From Streptomyces lienomycini (GTDB taxonomy: Bacteria > Actinomycetota > Actinomycetes > Streptomycetales > Streptomycetaceae), in the NCBI RefSeq assembly GCF_027947595.1, contig NZ_CP116257.1, forward strand, positions 6,694,001 to 6,758,000: DNA of 64,000 bases, in the 5' to 3' direction. The notes under the pieces were generated by a model, which was not told the origin of the DNA, did no database searches, and worked only from the letters and a program-made list of their open reading frames with translations. The position numbers and the translations under genes were made by a program. Numbering within the stretch: position 1 is the stretch's first letter; every line of letters begins with the position of its first letter. Shown piece by piece: positions 38,466-47,513 of this stretch.

Positions 38466-38503
38466 CCTTCCGCCCCGTGCCCCCTCTCCCTCCGGAGCAC
38501 TCC

Positions 38504-39367
38504 ATGACGACGGCCGTGGCCGCCCCGTTCCGCTTCTTCTCCCTCCAGGTCGTACGGACGAGGCGGCTCGGCCCGTCCCTGGCCCGCGTCACCTTCGCGG
38601 GACCCGACCTGCGCGCCTTCCACTCCGACGGCCTCGACCAGTCGCTGTCGCTGTTCCTGCCGCACCCGGGGCAGGCGGAGCCCGCGGTCCCCGTCGAGCT
38701 GGGCGAGGGCTGGTGGCAGGGCTGGCGCGAACTGCCGGAGGACGTACGGGCGGTGATGCGCTCGTACACGCTGCGGGCGCTGCGCCGGGACGACGACGGG
38801 CACACCGCCGAAATCGTCGTCGACTTCGTCCTGCACGGCGTCGACCCGGAGTCGGGGATCCGGCCGGGGCCCGCCGCCCGCTGGGCCGCCGACGCCGCCC
38901 CCGGCGACCGTGTGCTGGTGCTCGGCCCGGCGGTCGCCGACAACCGGGCGATCCGCTTCCGGCCGCCCGGGGACACCGACCTGGTGGTGATCTGGGGCGA
39001 CGAGACCGCCGTGCCGGCCGCCTGCGCCGCCCTGGAGGCACTTCCGCCCGGCACCCGCGCCCGGGTCTGGCTGGAGGTGCCGCACGCCGAGGACGTGCAG
39101 CGCGACCTCGTGACCGCGGCCGACGCCGAGGTCACCTGGCTCGTCCGGGACACCGGTGGCGGCCCCGAGGCGACCCTCGCCACTCTCCGCGACGCGCGGC
39201 TTCCGCCCGCCGAGCACCCCTACGTCTGGCTCGCGGGCGAGTCCGGCCGCGTCAAGCGGTTGCGGCGGCACTTCGTGGGCGAGCGCGGCGTCGACCGTCG
39301 CCGCGTGACCTTCGTCGGCTACTGGCGCCGGGGCCTGACGGAGGAACAACTCCGCGCACAGGGCTGA
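38504..39367 (+). CDS. Siderophore-interacting protein (FAD-type ferric reductase)
   Basis: A 287-residue protein of the SIP/ViuB family. FAD-binding domain with MRSYTLRALRRDD (RxYTxR motif) and DFVLHGVDPESGIRPGPAAR, then a SIP domain with VVIWGDETAVPAACAAL and the C-terminal VWLAGESGRVKRLRRHFVGE and VTFVGYWRRGLTEEQ. It probably reduces iron(III) in ferrioxamine in the cytoplasm so the metal is released. Follows desE by 38 nt, likely cotranscribed. Confidence 0.9.
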   Translation: MTTAVAAPFRFFSLQVVRTRRLGPSLARVTFAGPDLRAFHSDGLDQSLSLFLPHPGQAEPAVPVELGEGWWQGWRELPEDVRAVMRSYTLRALRRDDDGHTAEIVVDFVLHGVDPESGIRPGPAARWAADAAPGDRVLVLGPAVADNRAIRFRPPGDTDLVVIWGDETAVPAACAALEALPPGTRARVWLEVPHAEDVQRDLVTAADAEVTWLVRDTGGGPEATLATLRDARLPPAEHPYVWLAGESGRVKRLRRHFVGERGVDRRRVTFVGYWRRGLTEEQLRAQG

Positions 39368-39433
39368 CGTTCGCGCCCCGTGGAGGCCGCAGTGACGGCA
39401 GTCACGCACCGATGCGGGTGTGATCCAGACTGA

Positions 39434-39452
39434 TTAGGTTAGGCTCACCTAA
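39434..39452. promoter_or_regulatory. Iron box (DmdR operator) upstream of desA
   Basis: TTAGGTTAGGCTCACCTAA matches the known desferrioxamine iron box exactly as remembered from S. coelicolor. It sits 62 nt ahead of desA. Confidence 0.92.
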
Positions 39453-39514
39453 GTTGAAATGAGGGCCGCGCCCTCCCCATCCCTCTCGGACCGTCCCCAC
39501 CGGAGGACCCCCAC

Positions 39515-40957
39515 ATGCGTTCGCACCTGCTCAACGACGCCACCGCGGAGCAGTACCGCCGCTCCGTGACCGAGGGAGTCGAGCGGGTGGCCGCCACCGT
39601 CGCCACCACCGACCGCCCGTTCACCGGTGTCACGGTCGACGCCCTCTCCCCCCGCATCGACGAGATCGACCTCGACCGGCCGCTGCACGACACGGCCGCG
39701 GTCCTCGACGAGCTGGCGGACGTCTACCTCCGCGACGCCGTCTACTTCCACCACCCCCGCTACCTCGCCCACCTCAACTGCCCGGTCGTCATACCGGCGT
39801 TGGTCGGCGAAGCGGTCCTGTCCGCCGTCAACTCCTCCCTGGACACCTGGGACCAGTCGGCCGGCGGCACCCTCATCGAGCGCAAACTCATCGACTGGAC
39901 CACCGCCCGGATCGGCCTCGGCCCGGCGGCCGACGGCGTGTTCACCTCCGGCGGCACGCAGTCCAACCTCCAGGCGCTGCTGCTGGCCCGCGAGGAGGCC
40001 AAGGCCGAATCCCTCGCCGATCTGCGGATCTTCGCCTCCGAGGTCAGCCACTTCAGCGTGAAGAAGTCGGCGAAGCTGCTCGGCCTCGGCCCCGAAGCCG
40101 TCGTCCCGATCCCCGTCGACCACGACAAGCGCCTGCAGACCGTCGCCCTCGCCCGCGAGCTGGAGCGCTGCGTGGGCGAGGGGCTCGTCCCCATGGCCGT
40201 CGTCGCCACCGGCGGCACCACCGACTTCGGCTCCATCGACCCGCTGCCCGAGATCGCCGGGCTGTGCGAGCAGTACGGCGTGTGGATGCACGTGGACGCC
40301 GCCTACGGCTGCGGACTGCTCGCCTCCCTGAAGTACCGGGACCGGCTGACCGGCATCGAGCGGGCCGACTCGGTCACCGTGGACTACCACAAGTCCTTCT
40401 TCCAGCCGGTGAGTTCGTCGGCCGTGCTGGTGCGGGACGTGGCCACGCTGCGCCACGCCACCTACCACGCGGAGTACCTCAACCCGCGCCGCATGGTGCA
40501 GGAACGTATCCCCAACCAGGTGGACAAGTCCCTGCAGACCACCCGCCGCTTCGACGCGCTCAAGCTGTGGATGACGCTGCGCGTGATGGGCGCCGACGGC
40601 ATCGGGCAGCTCTTCGACGAGGTGTGCGACCTGGCCGTCGAGGGCTGGAAACTGCTCGCCGCCGATCCCCGCTTCGACGTGGTGGTCGAGCCGTCGCTGT
40701 CCACCCTGGTCTTCCGCTACGTCCCGGCGGCCGTCACCGACCCCGCCGAGACCGACCGCGCCAACCTCTACGCCCGCAAGGCCCTGTTCGCCTCCGGTGA
40801 CGCCGTGGTCGCGGGCACCAAGGTCGCCGGACACCACTACCTGAAGTTCACCCTGCTCAACCCCGAGACGACGACGGCCGACATCGCCGCCGTCCTCGAC
40901 CTGATCGCCGGCCACGCCGAGCAGTACCTGGGAGACTCCCTTGACCGCGCTTCCTGA
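39515..40957 (+). CDS. desA: PLP-dependent lysine decarboxylase, desferrioxamine biosynthesis
   Basis: A 480-residue group II decarboxylase. PLP site [20 protein letters not shown] (Lys Schiff base, about residue 296), substrate region [20 protein letters not shown] and [13 protein letters not shown]. It converts lysine to cadaverine, the first step. The last codons overlap the TTG start of desB by 17 nt. Confidence 0.96.
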   Translation: MRSHLLNDATAEQYRRSVTEGVERVAATVATTDRPFTGVTVDALSPRIDEIDLDRPLHDTAAVLDELADVYLRDAVYFHHPRYLAHLNCPVVIPALVGEAVLSAVNSSLDTWDQSAGGTLIERKLIDWTTARIGLGPAADGVFTSGGTQSNLQALLLAREEAKAESLADLRIFASEVSHFSVKKSAKLLGLGPEAVVPIPVDHDKRLQTVALARELERCVGEGLVPMAVVATGGTTDFGSIDPLPEIAGLCEQYGVWMHVDAAYGCGLLASLKYRDRLTGIERADSVTVDYHKSFFQPVSSSAVLVRDVATLRHATYHAEYLNPRRMVQERIPNQVDKSLQTTRRFDALKLWMTLRVMGADGIGQLFDEVCDLAVEGWKLLAADPRFDVVVEPSLSTLVFRYVPAAVTDPAETDRANLYARKALFASGDAVVAGTKVAGHHYLKFTLLNPETTTADIAAVLDLIAGHAEQYLGDSLDRAS

Positions 40958-42221
40958 AGCCTCCACCGCGTACGACTTCGTGGGGATCGGCCTCGGCCCC
41001 TTCAACCTCGGCCTCGCCTGCCTCACCGAGCCGATCGCCGGGCTGAACGGCGTCTTCCTGGAGTCCAAGCCGGACTTCGAGTGGCACGCCGGCATGTTCC
41101 TGGACGGCGCGCACCTCCAGACCCCGTTCATGTCGGACCTGGTCACGCTCGCCGACCCGACCTCCCCGTACTCCTTCCTCAACTACCTGAAGGAGAAGGG
41201 CAGGCTCTACTCGTTCTACATCCGGGAGAACTTCTACCCGCTGCGCGTCGAGTACGACGACTACTGCCGCTGGGCCGCGCACAAGCTGGGCAGCGTCCGC
41301 TTCTCCACCACGGTCACCGAGGTGACGTACGACGAGCGGGAGGAGCTGTACGCCGTCGCCACCACCTCCGGCGACACCTACCGCGCCCGGCGCCTCGTCC
41401 TCGGCACCGGCACCCCGCCGCACATCCCGGACGCCTGCCGCGGCCTGGCCGGCGACTTCCTGCACAACTCCCGCTACGTCCAGCACCGGGCGGAGCTGGT
41501 GAAGAAGAGGTCGATCACGCTGGTCGGCAGCGGCCAGTCCGCCGCCGAGATCTACCAGGACCTGCTGGGCGAGATCGACGTCCACGGCTACCAGCTCAAC
41601 TGGGTGACCCGCTCCCCGCGCTTCTTCCCCCTCGAATACACCAAGCTGACGCTGGAGATGACCTCCCCGGAGTACGTGGACTACTACCACGCGCTGCCCG
41701 AGGACACCCGCTACCGCCTCGCGGACGAGCAGAAGGGCCTGTTCAAGGGGATCGACGGCGACCTGATCAACGAGATCTTCGACCTGCTCTACCAGAAGAG
41801 GCTCGGCGGTCCCGTCGCCACCCGGCTGCTCACCAACTCGGCGCTGACCGGCGCCCGGTACGCGGACGGCACGTACACGCTCGGCTTCCGGCAGGAGGAG
41901 CAGGGCAGCGATTTCGAGATCGAGACCGAGGGCCTGGTGCTCGCCACCGGCTACCGGTACACCGAGCCGGAGTTCCTCAAGCCCGTCCGCGACCGGCTGC
42001 GCCACGACTCCCGGGGCAACTTCGACATCGGCCGCAACTACGCCGTCGACGTCACGGGAGGCGGTGTGTTCCTGCAGAACGCGGGGGTCCACGCGCACAG
42101 CGTCACCAGTCCCGACCTGGGCATGGGCGCCTACCGCAACAGCGTCATCGTCCGGGAGCTGCTCGGACGCGAGTACTACCCGGTCGAGAAGTCGATCGCG
42201 TTCCAGGAGTTCACCGTATGA
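40941..42221 (+). CDS. desB: Cadaverine N-monooxygenase, FAD-dependent
   Basis: A 426-residue flavin monooxygenase of the lysine/ornithine N-hydroxylase family. FAD motif [21 protein letters not shown] motif [18 protein letters not shown] and the C-terminal [13 protein letters not shown] are present. It hydroxylates cadaverine. The rare TTG start follows GGGAG at six bases and lies inside desA, so the stoichiometry is probably set by coupling. An ATGA overlap joins it to desC. Confidence 0.96.
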   Translation: MTALPEASTAYDFVGIGLGPFNLGLACLTEPIAGLNGVFLESKPDFEWHAGMFLDGAHLQTPFMSDLVTLADPTSPYSFLNYLKEKGRLYSFYIRENFYPLRVEYDDYCRWAAHKLGSVRFSTTVTEVTYDEREELYAVATTSGDTYRARRLVLGTGTPPHIPDACRGLAGDFLHNSRYVQHRAELVKKRSITLVGSGQSAAEIYQDLLGEIDVHGYQLNWVTRSPRFFPLEYTKLTLEMTSPEYVDYYHALPEDTRYRLADEQKGLFKGIDGDLINEIFDLLYQKRLGGPVATRLLTNSALTGARYADGTYTLGFRQEEQGSDFEIETEGLVLATGYRYTEPEFLKPVRDRLRHDSRGNFDIGRNYAVDVTGGGVFLQNAGVHAHSVTSPDLGMGAYRNSVIVRELLGREYYPVEKSIAFQEFTV

Positions 42222-42763
42222 GCACCGCCACCGCGGTCGGGGCGCTGACCCTGCGCCCCGTCGACCCGCTGACCGACGCCGTACTGCTGCACGGCTGGCT
42301 CACGCACCCCAAGTCCGCGTTCTGGATGATGCAGGACGCCAGGCTGGTGGACGTCGAGCGGGCGTACATGGAAGTGGCCGCCGACGAGCACCAGCAGGCC
42401 CACCTCGGCCTGCACGACGGGGCGCCCGCCTTCCTGATGGAGCGCTACGACCCGGCCCACCGCGAGCTGGTCGGGCTGTACGAGCCCGAGCCGGGCGACG
42501 TCGGCATGCACTTCCTGGTCGCGCCGACCGACCGGCCCGTGCACGGCTTCACCCGCGCCGTGATCACCGCGGTGATGGCCGAGCTGTTCGCCGACCCGGC
42601 GACCCGGCGCGTCGTCGTCGAGCCGGACGTCGCCAACACCGCCGTCCACGCCCTGAACGCAGCCGTCGGATTCGTGCCCGAGCGCGAGATCCAGAAGCCG
42701 GAGAAGAAGGCCCTGCTGAGCTTCTGCACCCGTGAGCAGTTCGAGCGGGCGGTGTCCGCATGA
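42218..42763 (+). CDS. desC: Acyl-CoA:N-hydroxycadaverine acyltransferase
   Basis: A 181-residue GNAT-type (AlcB/RhbD-like) enzyme. Motifs include [33 protein letters not shown] and [20 protein letters not shown]. It adds an acetyl or succinyl group to N-hydroxycadaverine to form the hydroxamate. It overlaps desB by ATGA and desD by ATGA. Confidence 0.95.
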   Translation: MSTATAVGALTLRPVDPLTDAVLLHGWLTHPKSAFWMMQDARLVDVERAYMEVAADEHQQAHLGLHDGAPAFLMERYDPAHRELVGLYEPEPGDVGMHFLVAPTDRPVHGFTRAVITAVMAELFADPATRRVVVEPDVANTAVHALNAAVGFVPEREIQKPEKKALLSFCTREQFERAVSA

Positions 42764-44541
42764 GCCTCGCCGACGCCGTCGCCCACCTCTCCCCCGAACG
42801 CTGGGAGCAGGCCAACCGCCTGCTGATCCGCAAGGCGCTGGCCGAGTTCACGCACGAGCGGCTGCTGACCCCCGAACCGGTTCCGGACGGGGACCCGGAC
42901 ACGTACGCCGTCCGCAGCGACGACGGCAAGACCGCCTACCGCTTCACCGCCACCGTCCGCGCCCTGGACCACTGGCAGGTCGACGCCGCCTCGATCACCC
43001 GCCACCGCGACGGCACCGACCTCCCGCTCGCCGCACTGGACTTCTTCGTCGAGCTGAAGGAGTCGCTGGGCCTGAGCGCGGAGATCCTGCCCGTCTACCT
43101 GGAGGAGATCTCCTCCACCCTCTCCGGCACCTGCTACAAGCTGACCAAGCCGCAGGTCACCTCCGCCGAGCTGGCGCGGAGCGGCTTCCAGGCCGTCGAG
43201 ACCGGCATGACCGAGGGCCACCCCTGCTTCGTCGCCAACAACGGCCGGCTCGGCTTCGGCGTCCACGAGTACCTGTCGTACGCCCCGGAGACCGCGAGCC
43301 CGGTGCGCCTGGTGTGGCTGGCCGCGCACCGCTCGCGGGCGGCGTTCACGGCGGGCGTGGGCATCGAGTACGAGTCCTTCGTCCGGGACGAGCTGGGCGA
43401 GGGGACCGTCGACCGCTTCCACGGCGTGCTGCGCGAACGCGGCCTGGACCCGGCCGAGTACCTGCTCATCCCGGTGCACCCCTGGCAGTGGTGGAACAAG
43501 CTCACCGTCACCTTCGCCGCCGAGGTCGCCCGCGGCCACCTGGTGTGCCTGGGCGAGGGCGACGACGAGTACCTGGCCCAGCAGTCCATCCGCACCTTCT
43601 TCAACGCCTCGCACCCCGAGAAGCACTACGTGAAGACGGCCCTGTCCGTCCTCAACATGGGCTTCATGCGCGGTCTGTCGGCCGCCTACATGGAGGCGAC
43701 CCCGGCCATCAACGACTGGCTCGCCCGGCTGATCGAGGGCGACCCGGTGCTGAAGGGGACCGGGCTGAGCATCATCCGGGAGCGGGCGGCCGTCGGCTAC
43801 CGGCACCTGGAGTACGAGCAGGCCACCGACCGCTACTCGCCGTACCGCAAGATGCTGGCGGCGCTGTGGCGGGAGAGCCCCGTGCCGTCCCTCCGGGGCG
43901 GGGAGACCCTCGCCACCATGGCCTCCCTCGTCCACGTCGACCACGAGGGCGCCTCCTTCGCGGGCGCGCTGATCGAGCGGTCCGGGCTCGCGCCCACCGA
44001 GTGGCTGCGGCACTACCTGCGCGCCTACTACGTCCCGCTGCTGCACAGCTTCTACGCCTACGACCTGGTGTACATGCCGCACGGCGAGAACGTCATCCTG
44101 GTCCTGGAGGACGGGGTGGTGCGGCGGGCAATCTACAAGGACATCGCCGAGGAGATCGCGGTGATGGACCCGGACGCCGTGCTGCCGCCGGAGGTCTCCC
44201 GCATCGCGGTGGACGTGCCGGACGACAAGAAGCTCCTGTCGATCTTCACGGACGTCTTCGACTGCTTCTTCCGCTTCCTCGCCGCGAACCTCGCGGGCGA
44301 GGGCATCGTCACGGAGGACGCCTTCTGGCGGACGGTCGCGGAGGTCACCCGGGAGTACCAGAAGTCGGTGCCGGAGCTGGCCGACAAGTTCGAGCGGTAC
44401 GACATGTTCGCGCCCGAGTTCGCCCTGTCCTGCCTCAACCGGCTCCAGCTGCGCGACAACCGGCAGATGGTGGACCTGTCCGACCCGTCCGGCGCACTCC
44501 AGCTGATCGGGACCCTGAAGAACCCCATCGCGGGACTCTGA
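42760..44541 (+). CDS. desD: Desferrioxamine synthetase (NIS family)
   Basis: A 593-residue NRPS-independent siderophore synthetase (IucA/IucC). Features: KLTKPQVTSAELARSGFQAV, EGHPCFVANNGRLGFG, IPVHPWQWWNKLTVTFAAEV, RTFFNASHPEKHYVKTALSV and the FhuF-like C-terminal half with MPHGENVILVLEDGVVRRAI. It activates succinyl-hydroxycadaverine with ATP and joins three units into desferrioxamine E or B. Last gene of desABCD, followed by a strong terminator. Confidence 0.96.
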   Translation: MSLADAVAHLSPERWEQANRLLIRKALAEFTHERLLTPEPVPDGDPDTYAVRSDDGKTAYRFTATVRALDHWQVDAASITRHRDGTDLPLAALDFFVELKESLGLSAEILPVYLEEISSTLSGTCYKLTKPQVTSAELARSGFQAVETGMTEGHPCFVANNGRLGFGVHEYLSYAPETASPVRLVWLAAHRSRAAFTAGVGIEYESFVRDELGEGTVDRFHGVLRERGLDPAEYLLIPVHPWQWWNKLTVTFAAEVARGHLVCLGEGDDEYLAQQSIRTFFNASHPEKHYVKTALSVLNMGFMRGLSAAYMEATPAINDWLARLIEGDPVLKGTGLSIIRERAAVGYRHLEYEQATDRYSPYRKMLAALWRESPVPSLRGGETLATMASLVHVDHEGASFAGALIERSGLAPTEWLRHYLRAYYVPLLHSFYAYDLVYMPHGENVILVLEDGVVRRAIYKDIAEEIAVMDPDAVLPPEVSRIAVDVPDDKKLLSIFTDVFDCFFRFLAANLAGEGIVTEDAFWRTVAEVTREYQKSVPELADKFERYDMFAPEFALSCLNRLQLRDNRQMVDLSDPSGALQLIGTLKNPIAGL

Positions 44542-44551
44542 CCCACGAACG

Positions 44552-44588
44552 GACGGGCCTGACCGAGCACGGCTCGGGGAGGCCCGTC
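44552..44588 (+). terminator. Terminator of the des operon
   Basis: GACGGGCCT (44552-44560) pairs with AGGCCCGTC (44580-44588), and inside it CCGAGC pairs with GCTCGG around a 3-nt loop. Begins 10 nt after the desD stop. Confidence 0.85.
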
Positions 44589-44737
44589 GGCGCTGACCGT
44601 ACCGCCCTGACCGTGGCTGGCCGGAATACGACGTCACCCGTGAGGGCAAGGGTGCCGTCGCGGATCTGCCAGCCACCTCCCGATGAGACCTGCTGGACTG
44701 CTCCCGAAACGCGCTGACGCCCACGGGACGGAAGGTC

Positions 44738-46015
44738 ATGCAGGCAACCACTACCGCTTCAGCCGGCGGCGAACCCTTACCCCCTCGGTCCCCTCTGACG
44801 GGGTGGCCGGCCGTGGTCTCGGTGATGCTGGGAATCTTCGTCATCGTCACCACCGAAATCCTTCCCATCGGTCTGCTGACCTCGATCGGAACCAGTTTCG
44901 TCGTCTCGGACGGCATGGCCGGTCTGATGATGACCATGCCGGGCCTCGTGGCGGCGATCGCCGCACCCATGGTCACCGTGGCCACGGCACGCTTCGACCG
45001 CCGACTGATGCTGTGCCTCCTCATGCTCCTGCTGGCACTGGCGAACTTCCTTGCCGCCGCGGCACCCGTCTACTGGCTCGTACTGAGCTCCCGCATCATG
45101 GTCGGGATCACGATTGGCGGCTTCTGGTCGATCGGAGCGGGGTTGGCGGAACGGCTGGTGCCGCCGGCCTCGGTCGGCAGGGCAACTGCTGTGATCTTCT
45201 CCGCCATCCCGCTGGGATCCGTCCTCGGCGTACCGACGGGCACCCTCGTCGGAGATCTCTTCGGATGGAGAACGGCCTTCACCGTCATGGGAGTCCTGAC
45301 GTTCGGCGTCCTGGTCATGCTGCTCTTGTTCGTGCCGCCGCTTCCTCCGGTCCGGGCCACCCGGCTGAGCGTGCTCAACGGCATGCTCCGCAGCGTCAAT
45401 ACCCGCTTCGCACTCCTGTTGACGTTTCTTGTCGTGCTGGCTCACTTCGGCACCTACACCTATGTGACACCGTTTTTGGAACAGGTCACCCACGCCGGCG
45501 ATGGTGTGATCACTGCGTTCCTGCTGCTCTACGGAGCCGCCGGCATCCTCGGCAACCTTCTGGGCGGTGCCTGGGCGGCCCGGCGTCCGCGGACCGTGTT
45601 CGGACTCGCGGCCGCCCTGATCGCCGCGGTGACCTTCCTGCTCCCGGCGCTGGGCCGCTGGGAGACCGGCGCGGTAGTGCTGCTGGTCGTGTGGGGCCTG
45701 GCGTACGGTGCCGTACCAGTCGCGTCGCAGACGTGGTTCTCCAAGGCGGCACCGCATACGCCGGAAGCGGCATCCGTCCTGTTCACCGCCTCCTTTCAGG
45801 CAACGATCTCGGTTGGTGCCCTCGTAGGGGGAGTGGTCCTGGACCGCACCTCTCCGTCCGTGGTCATGCTGCTGGGCGGTTGCACCGCAGCGCTCATGGT
45901 CTTGGCAGTAGGTGCCGCGTCCCGCCGGACCGAGCCGGCGGGAACGGCGGCACCGGCTAGCGTCGTGTCACCGGCGCCGGCGTCTCACGACCACGGCACC
46001 TGCGGCGAGCGGTAG
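44738..46015 (+). CDS. MFS transporter, drug-exporter-like, probably acquired
   Basis: A 425-residue protein with about 12 membrane helices, DHA1/arabinose-exporter-like (AraJ/YdhP group: FVIVTTEILPIGLLTSIGTS, FWSIGAGLAERLVPPASVGR, GVPTGTLVGDLFGWRTAFTV). Start ATG follows GGAAGG. Codon 14 is TTA (44777-44779), so translation should need the bldA tRNA. Third positions are less G/C-rich than the neighbours (for example the run near 45475). The last ~20 residues (from about SVVSPAPAS) run antisense through the remnant of a GH20 gene, so the C-terminus looks like read-through at an insertion junction. Substrate unknown. Confidence 0.88.
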   Translation: MQATTTASAGGEPLPPRSPLTGWPAVVSVMLGIFVIVTTEILPIGLLTSIGTSFVVSDGMAGLMMTMPGLVAAIAAPMVTVATARFDRRLMLCLLMLLLALANFLAAAAPVYWLVLSSRIMVGITIGGFWSIGAGLAERLVPPASVGRATAVIFSAIPLGSVLGVPTGTLVGDLFGWRTAFTVMGVLTFGVLVMLLLFVPPLPPVRATRLSVLNGMLRSVNTRFALLLTFLVVLAHFGTYTYVTPFLEQVTHAGDGVITAFLLLYGAAGILGNLLGGAWAARRPRTVFGLAAALIAAVTFLLPALGRWETGAVVLLVVWGLAYGAVPVASQTWFSKAAPHTPEAASVLFTASFQATISVGALVGGVVLDRTSPSVVMLLGGCTAALMVLAVGAASRRTEPAGTAAPASVVSPAPASHDHGTCGER

Positions 46016-46144
46016 TAGTCGATGCCCGCCGCCTCCCCGTACGGGGCCTGCGCGGCGAGCCGCACCTTGTAGGTGTCCCAGTCGTGCGTCGACGCCGGGG
46101 ACCAGCCCAGCTCGGCGACGCCCGGCAGCCTGGGGAAGGCGTGC
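45985..46144 (-). pseudogene. 3' remnant of a GH20 beta-N-acetylhexosaminidase gene
   Basis: The minus strand encodes AFPRLPGVAELGWSPASTHD, then WDTYKVRLAAQAPYG and EAAGIDYYRSPQVPWS before a stop, the conserved C-terminal end of GH20 hexosaminidases (the AELGWSP block). Upstream of AFPRLP the reading turns into unrelated Arg/Pro-rich sequence, and no catalytic domain (about 450 residues) exists. The gene seems to have been lost when the MFS gene arrived. It cannot encode an active enzyme. Confidence 0.85.
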
Positions 46145-46234
46145 GATCGAGGGGTCGGGCTTGGGCGTTGAGGACGGGCTCGGACCACTCTCCCGCACCA
46201 TCACCGCCCACGGAAGCGGTGGAACAATCGCCGC

Positions 46235-47134
46235 ATGGCGGAAATCATCCAGAAGGACGGAACGTGGGTCTTCGACGGCGACGCCCTGCGGCTGACACCA
46301 GGACGGGACAAGAACGTCGGTCTGCTCCGCAGGGAACTGGGTGAACTGCTCGTGCCGCTGGCCGCGTTGGCGGGCATATCGTTCGAGCAGGGCAAGAAGT
46401 CGGGCCGGCTGCGGCTGCGCCTGCGCGACGGGGCCGATCCCCTGCTGCACGCGTCGGGCGGCCGGCTGACCGAGCCGCACGACCCGTACCAGCTCCTGGT
46501 GGAGTCCGACCGGTACGGGGTCGCCGAGTACTTCGTGGACGAGGTGCGCAACGCGCTGCTCCTCGACCAGGTCCCCTCCGGCCCGGTGGACGCGTACCTG
46601 CTGCCGGGGCCCTCGGTGCCGCTGTCGGTGTCGGCCGGGGACGGGGTCGCGAGCTTCGACGGGGAGCGGGTGCGGCTGGAGTGGAAGTGGCAGGCGGAGG
46701 ACGCCAAGTCGGCCGCCGGTCCGCGCACCCTGCCCCTGGCCGACATCGTCGCCGTGGAGTGGCAGCCGACGGTCGGCCTGGAGAACGGCCACCTCCGCTT
46801 CACCGTGCGGGCGGCGCCGAGCAAGGTGCCGCCGAAGTACGACCCCAACGCCGTGGAGCTGTGGGGTTTCAAGCGGGACCCGCTGATGGCCCTGGTGGCC
46901 GCGGCCGTGCAGGCCAGGCTCCCGCACCCGGCAGCCCGTGCGGCCCTGGAGGACGCCGGCCCCGCCGAGGAGATCCCTGCCCCGGCCCCTGCCCCGGCGC
47001 CCGCGCCCGCCGCCGAGGACGACCACGACGCGCTGCTGCGCCGGCTGCGGGAACTGGGTGAGCTGCACCGGTCCGGAGTGCTGACGGACGAGGAGTTCAC
47101 CCTGGCGAAGCAGGCCGTACTGAAGCGGATGTAG
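46235..47134 (+). CDS. DUF4429 and SHOCT domain protein
   Basis: A 299-residue protein. Two DUF4429 copies (IIQKDGTWVFDGDALRLTPG and VASFDGERVRLEWKWQAED), a flexible Ala/Pro repeat (about 250-265), and a C-terminal SHOCT motif (LLRRLRELGELHRSGVLTDE, then EFTLAKQAVL). SHOCT domains are short oligomerisation or binding segments. Function unknown; no signal peptide. Confidence 0.88.
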   Translation: MAEIIQKDGTWVFDGDALRLTPGRDKNVGLLRRELGELLVPLAALAGISFEQGKKSGRLRLRLRDGADPLLHASGGRLTEPHDPYQLLVESDRYGVAEYFVDEVRNALLLDQVPSGPVDAYLLPGPSVPLSVSAGDGVASFDGERVRLEWKWQAEDAKSAAGPRTLPLADIVAVEWQPTVGLENGHLRFTVRAAPSKVPPKYDPNAVELWGFKRDPLMALVAAAVQARLPHPAARAALEDAGPAEEIPAPAPAPAPAPAAEDDHDALLRRLRELGELHRSGVLTDEEFTLAKQAVLKRM

Positions 47135-47162
47135 ACCCGGGAGCAGCACAGGAACCGCCACG

Positions 47163-47182
47163 CCTGCCCGATATCGGGCAGG
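47163..47182. promoter_or_regulatory. Perfect 20-bp palindrome upstream of the small gene and glmS
   Basis: CCTGCCCGATATCGGGCAGG is a perfect inverted repeat without a spacer, 40 nt before the GTG at 47223 and 28 nt after the DUF4429 stop. The absence of a loop favours a dimeric-regulator operator over a terminator, although it could also form a hairpin. Confidence 0.5.
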
Positions 47183-47222
47183 ATTCTTGCACAAGCGTCT
47201 CCCTTACCCCAGGATCTACCGG

Positions 47223-47480
47223 GTGCACGACGAACTCGTTGATCATCTGACGCGGTCCACCCCGCTGAGCCGGGGCGAGGCGCTGCGCGTGGTCCAGGAC
47301 GTGCTCGCCTACTTCGACGAGACGACCGAGGAGTACGTCCGTCGCCGCCACCGCGAGCTCCAGGCGCAGGGCCTGGTGAACGCGACGATCTTCGAGCGGA
47401 TCGAGGCGGAACTGAAATACCGGGCGGTCGCGCCGCCGGAGCTGTCGCTCCGCCAGCTGCGCCGCATCGTCTACGGCTGA
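47223..47480 (+). CDS. Conserved small protein upstream of glmS
   Basis: An 85-residue protein from GTG at 47223, chosen because AGGA lies eight bases ahead; a TTG at 47187 in the same frame would give 97 residues. Helical and charged (SRGEALRVVQDVLAYFDETT, YVRRRHRELQAQG, LSLRQLRRIVYG). It precedes glmS by 33 nt and may be cotranscribed. Function unknown. Confidence 0.75.
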   Translation: MHDELVDHLTRSTPLSRGEALRVVQDVLAYFDETTEEYVRRRHRELQAQGLVNATIFERIEAELKYRAVAPPELSLRQLRRIVYG

Positions 47481-47513
47481 GCAGGCCGAGAGGGACACGA
47501 GGGATACGTATAC

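Noticed and set aside
44589..44737. Insertion sequence around the MFS gene
   Set aside because: No transposase, terminal inverted repeats or target duplication were seen on either side.
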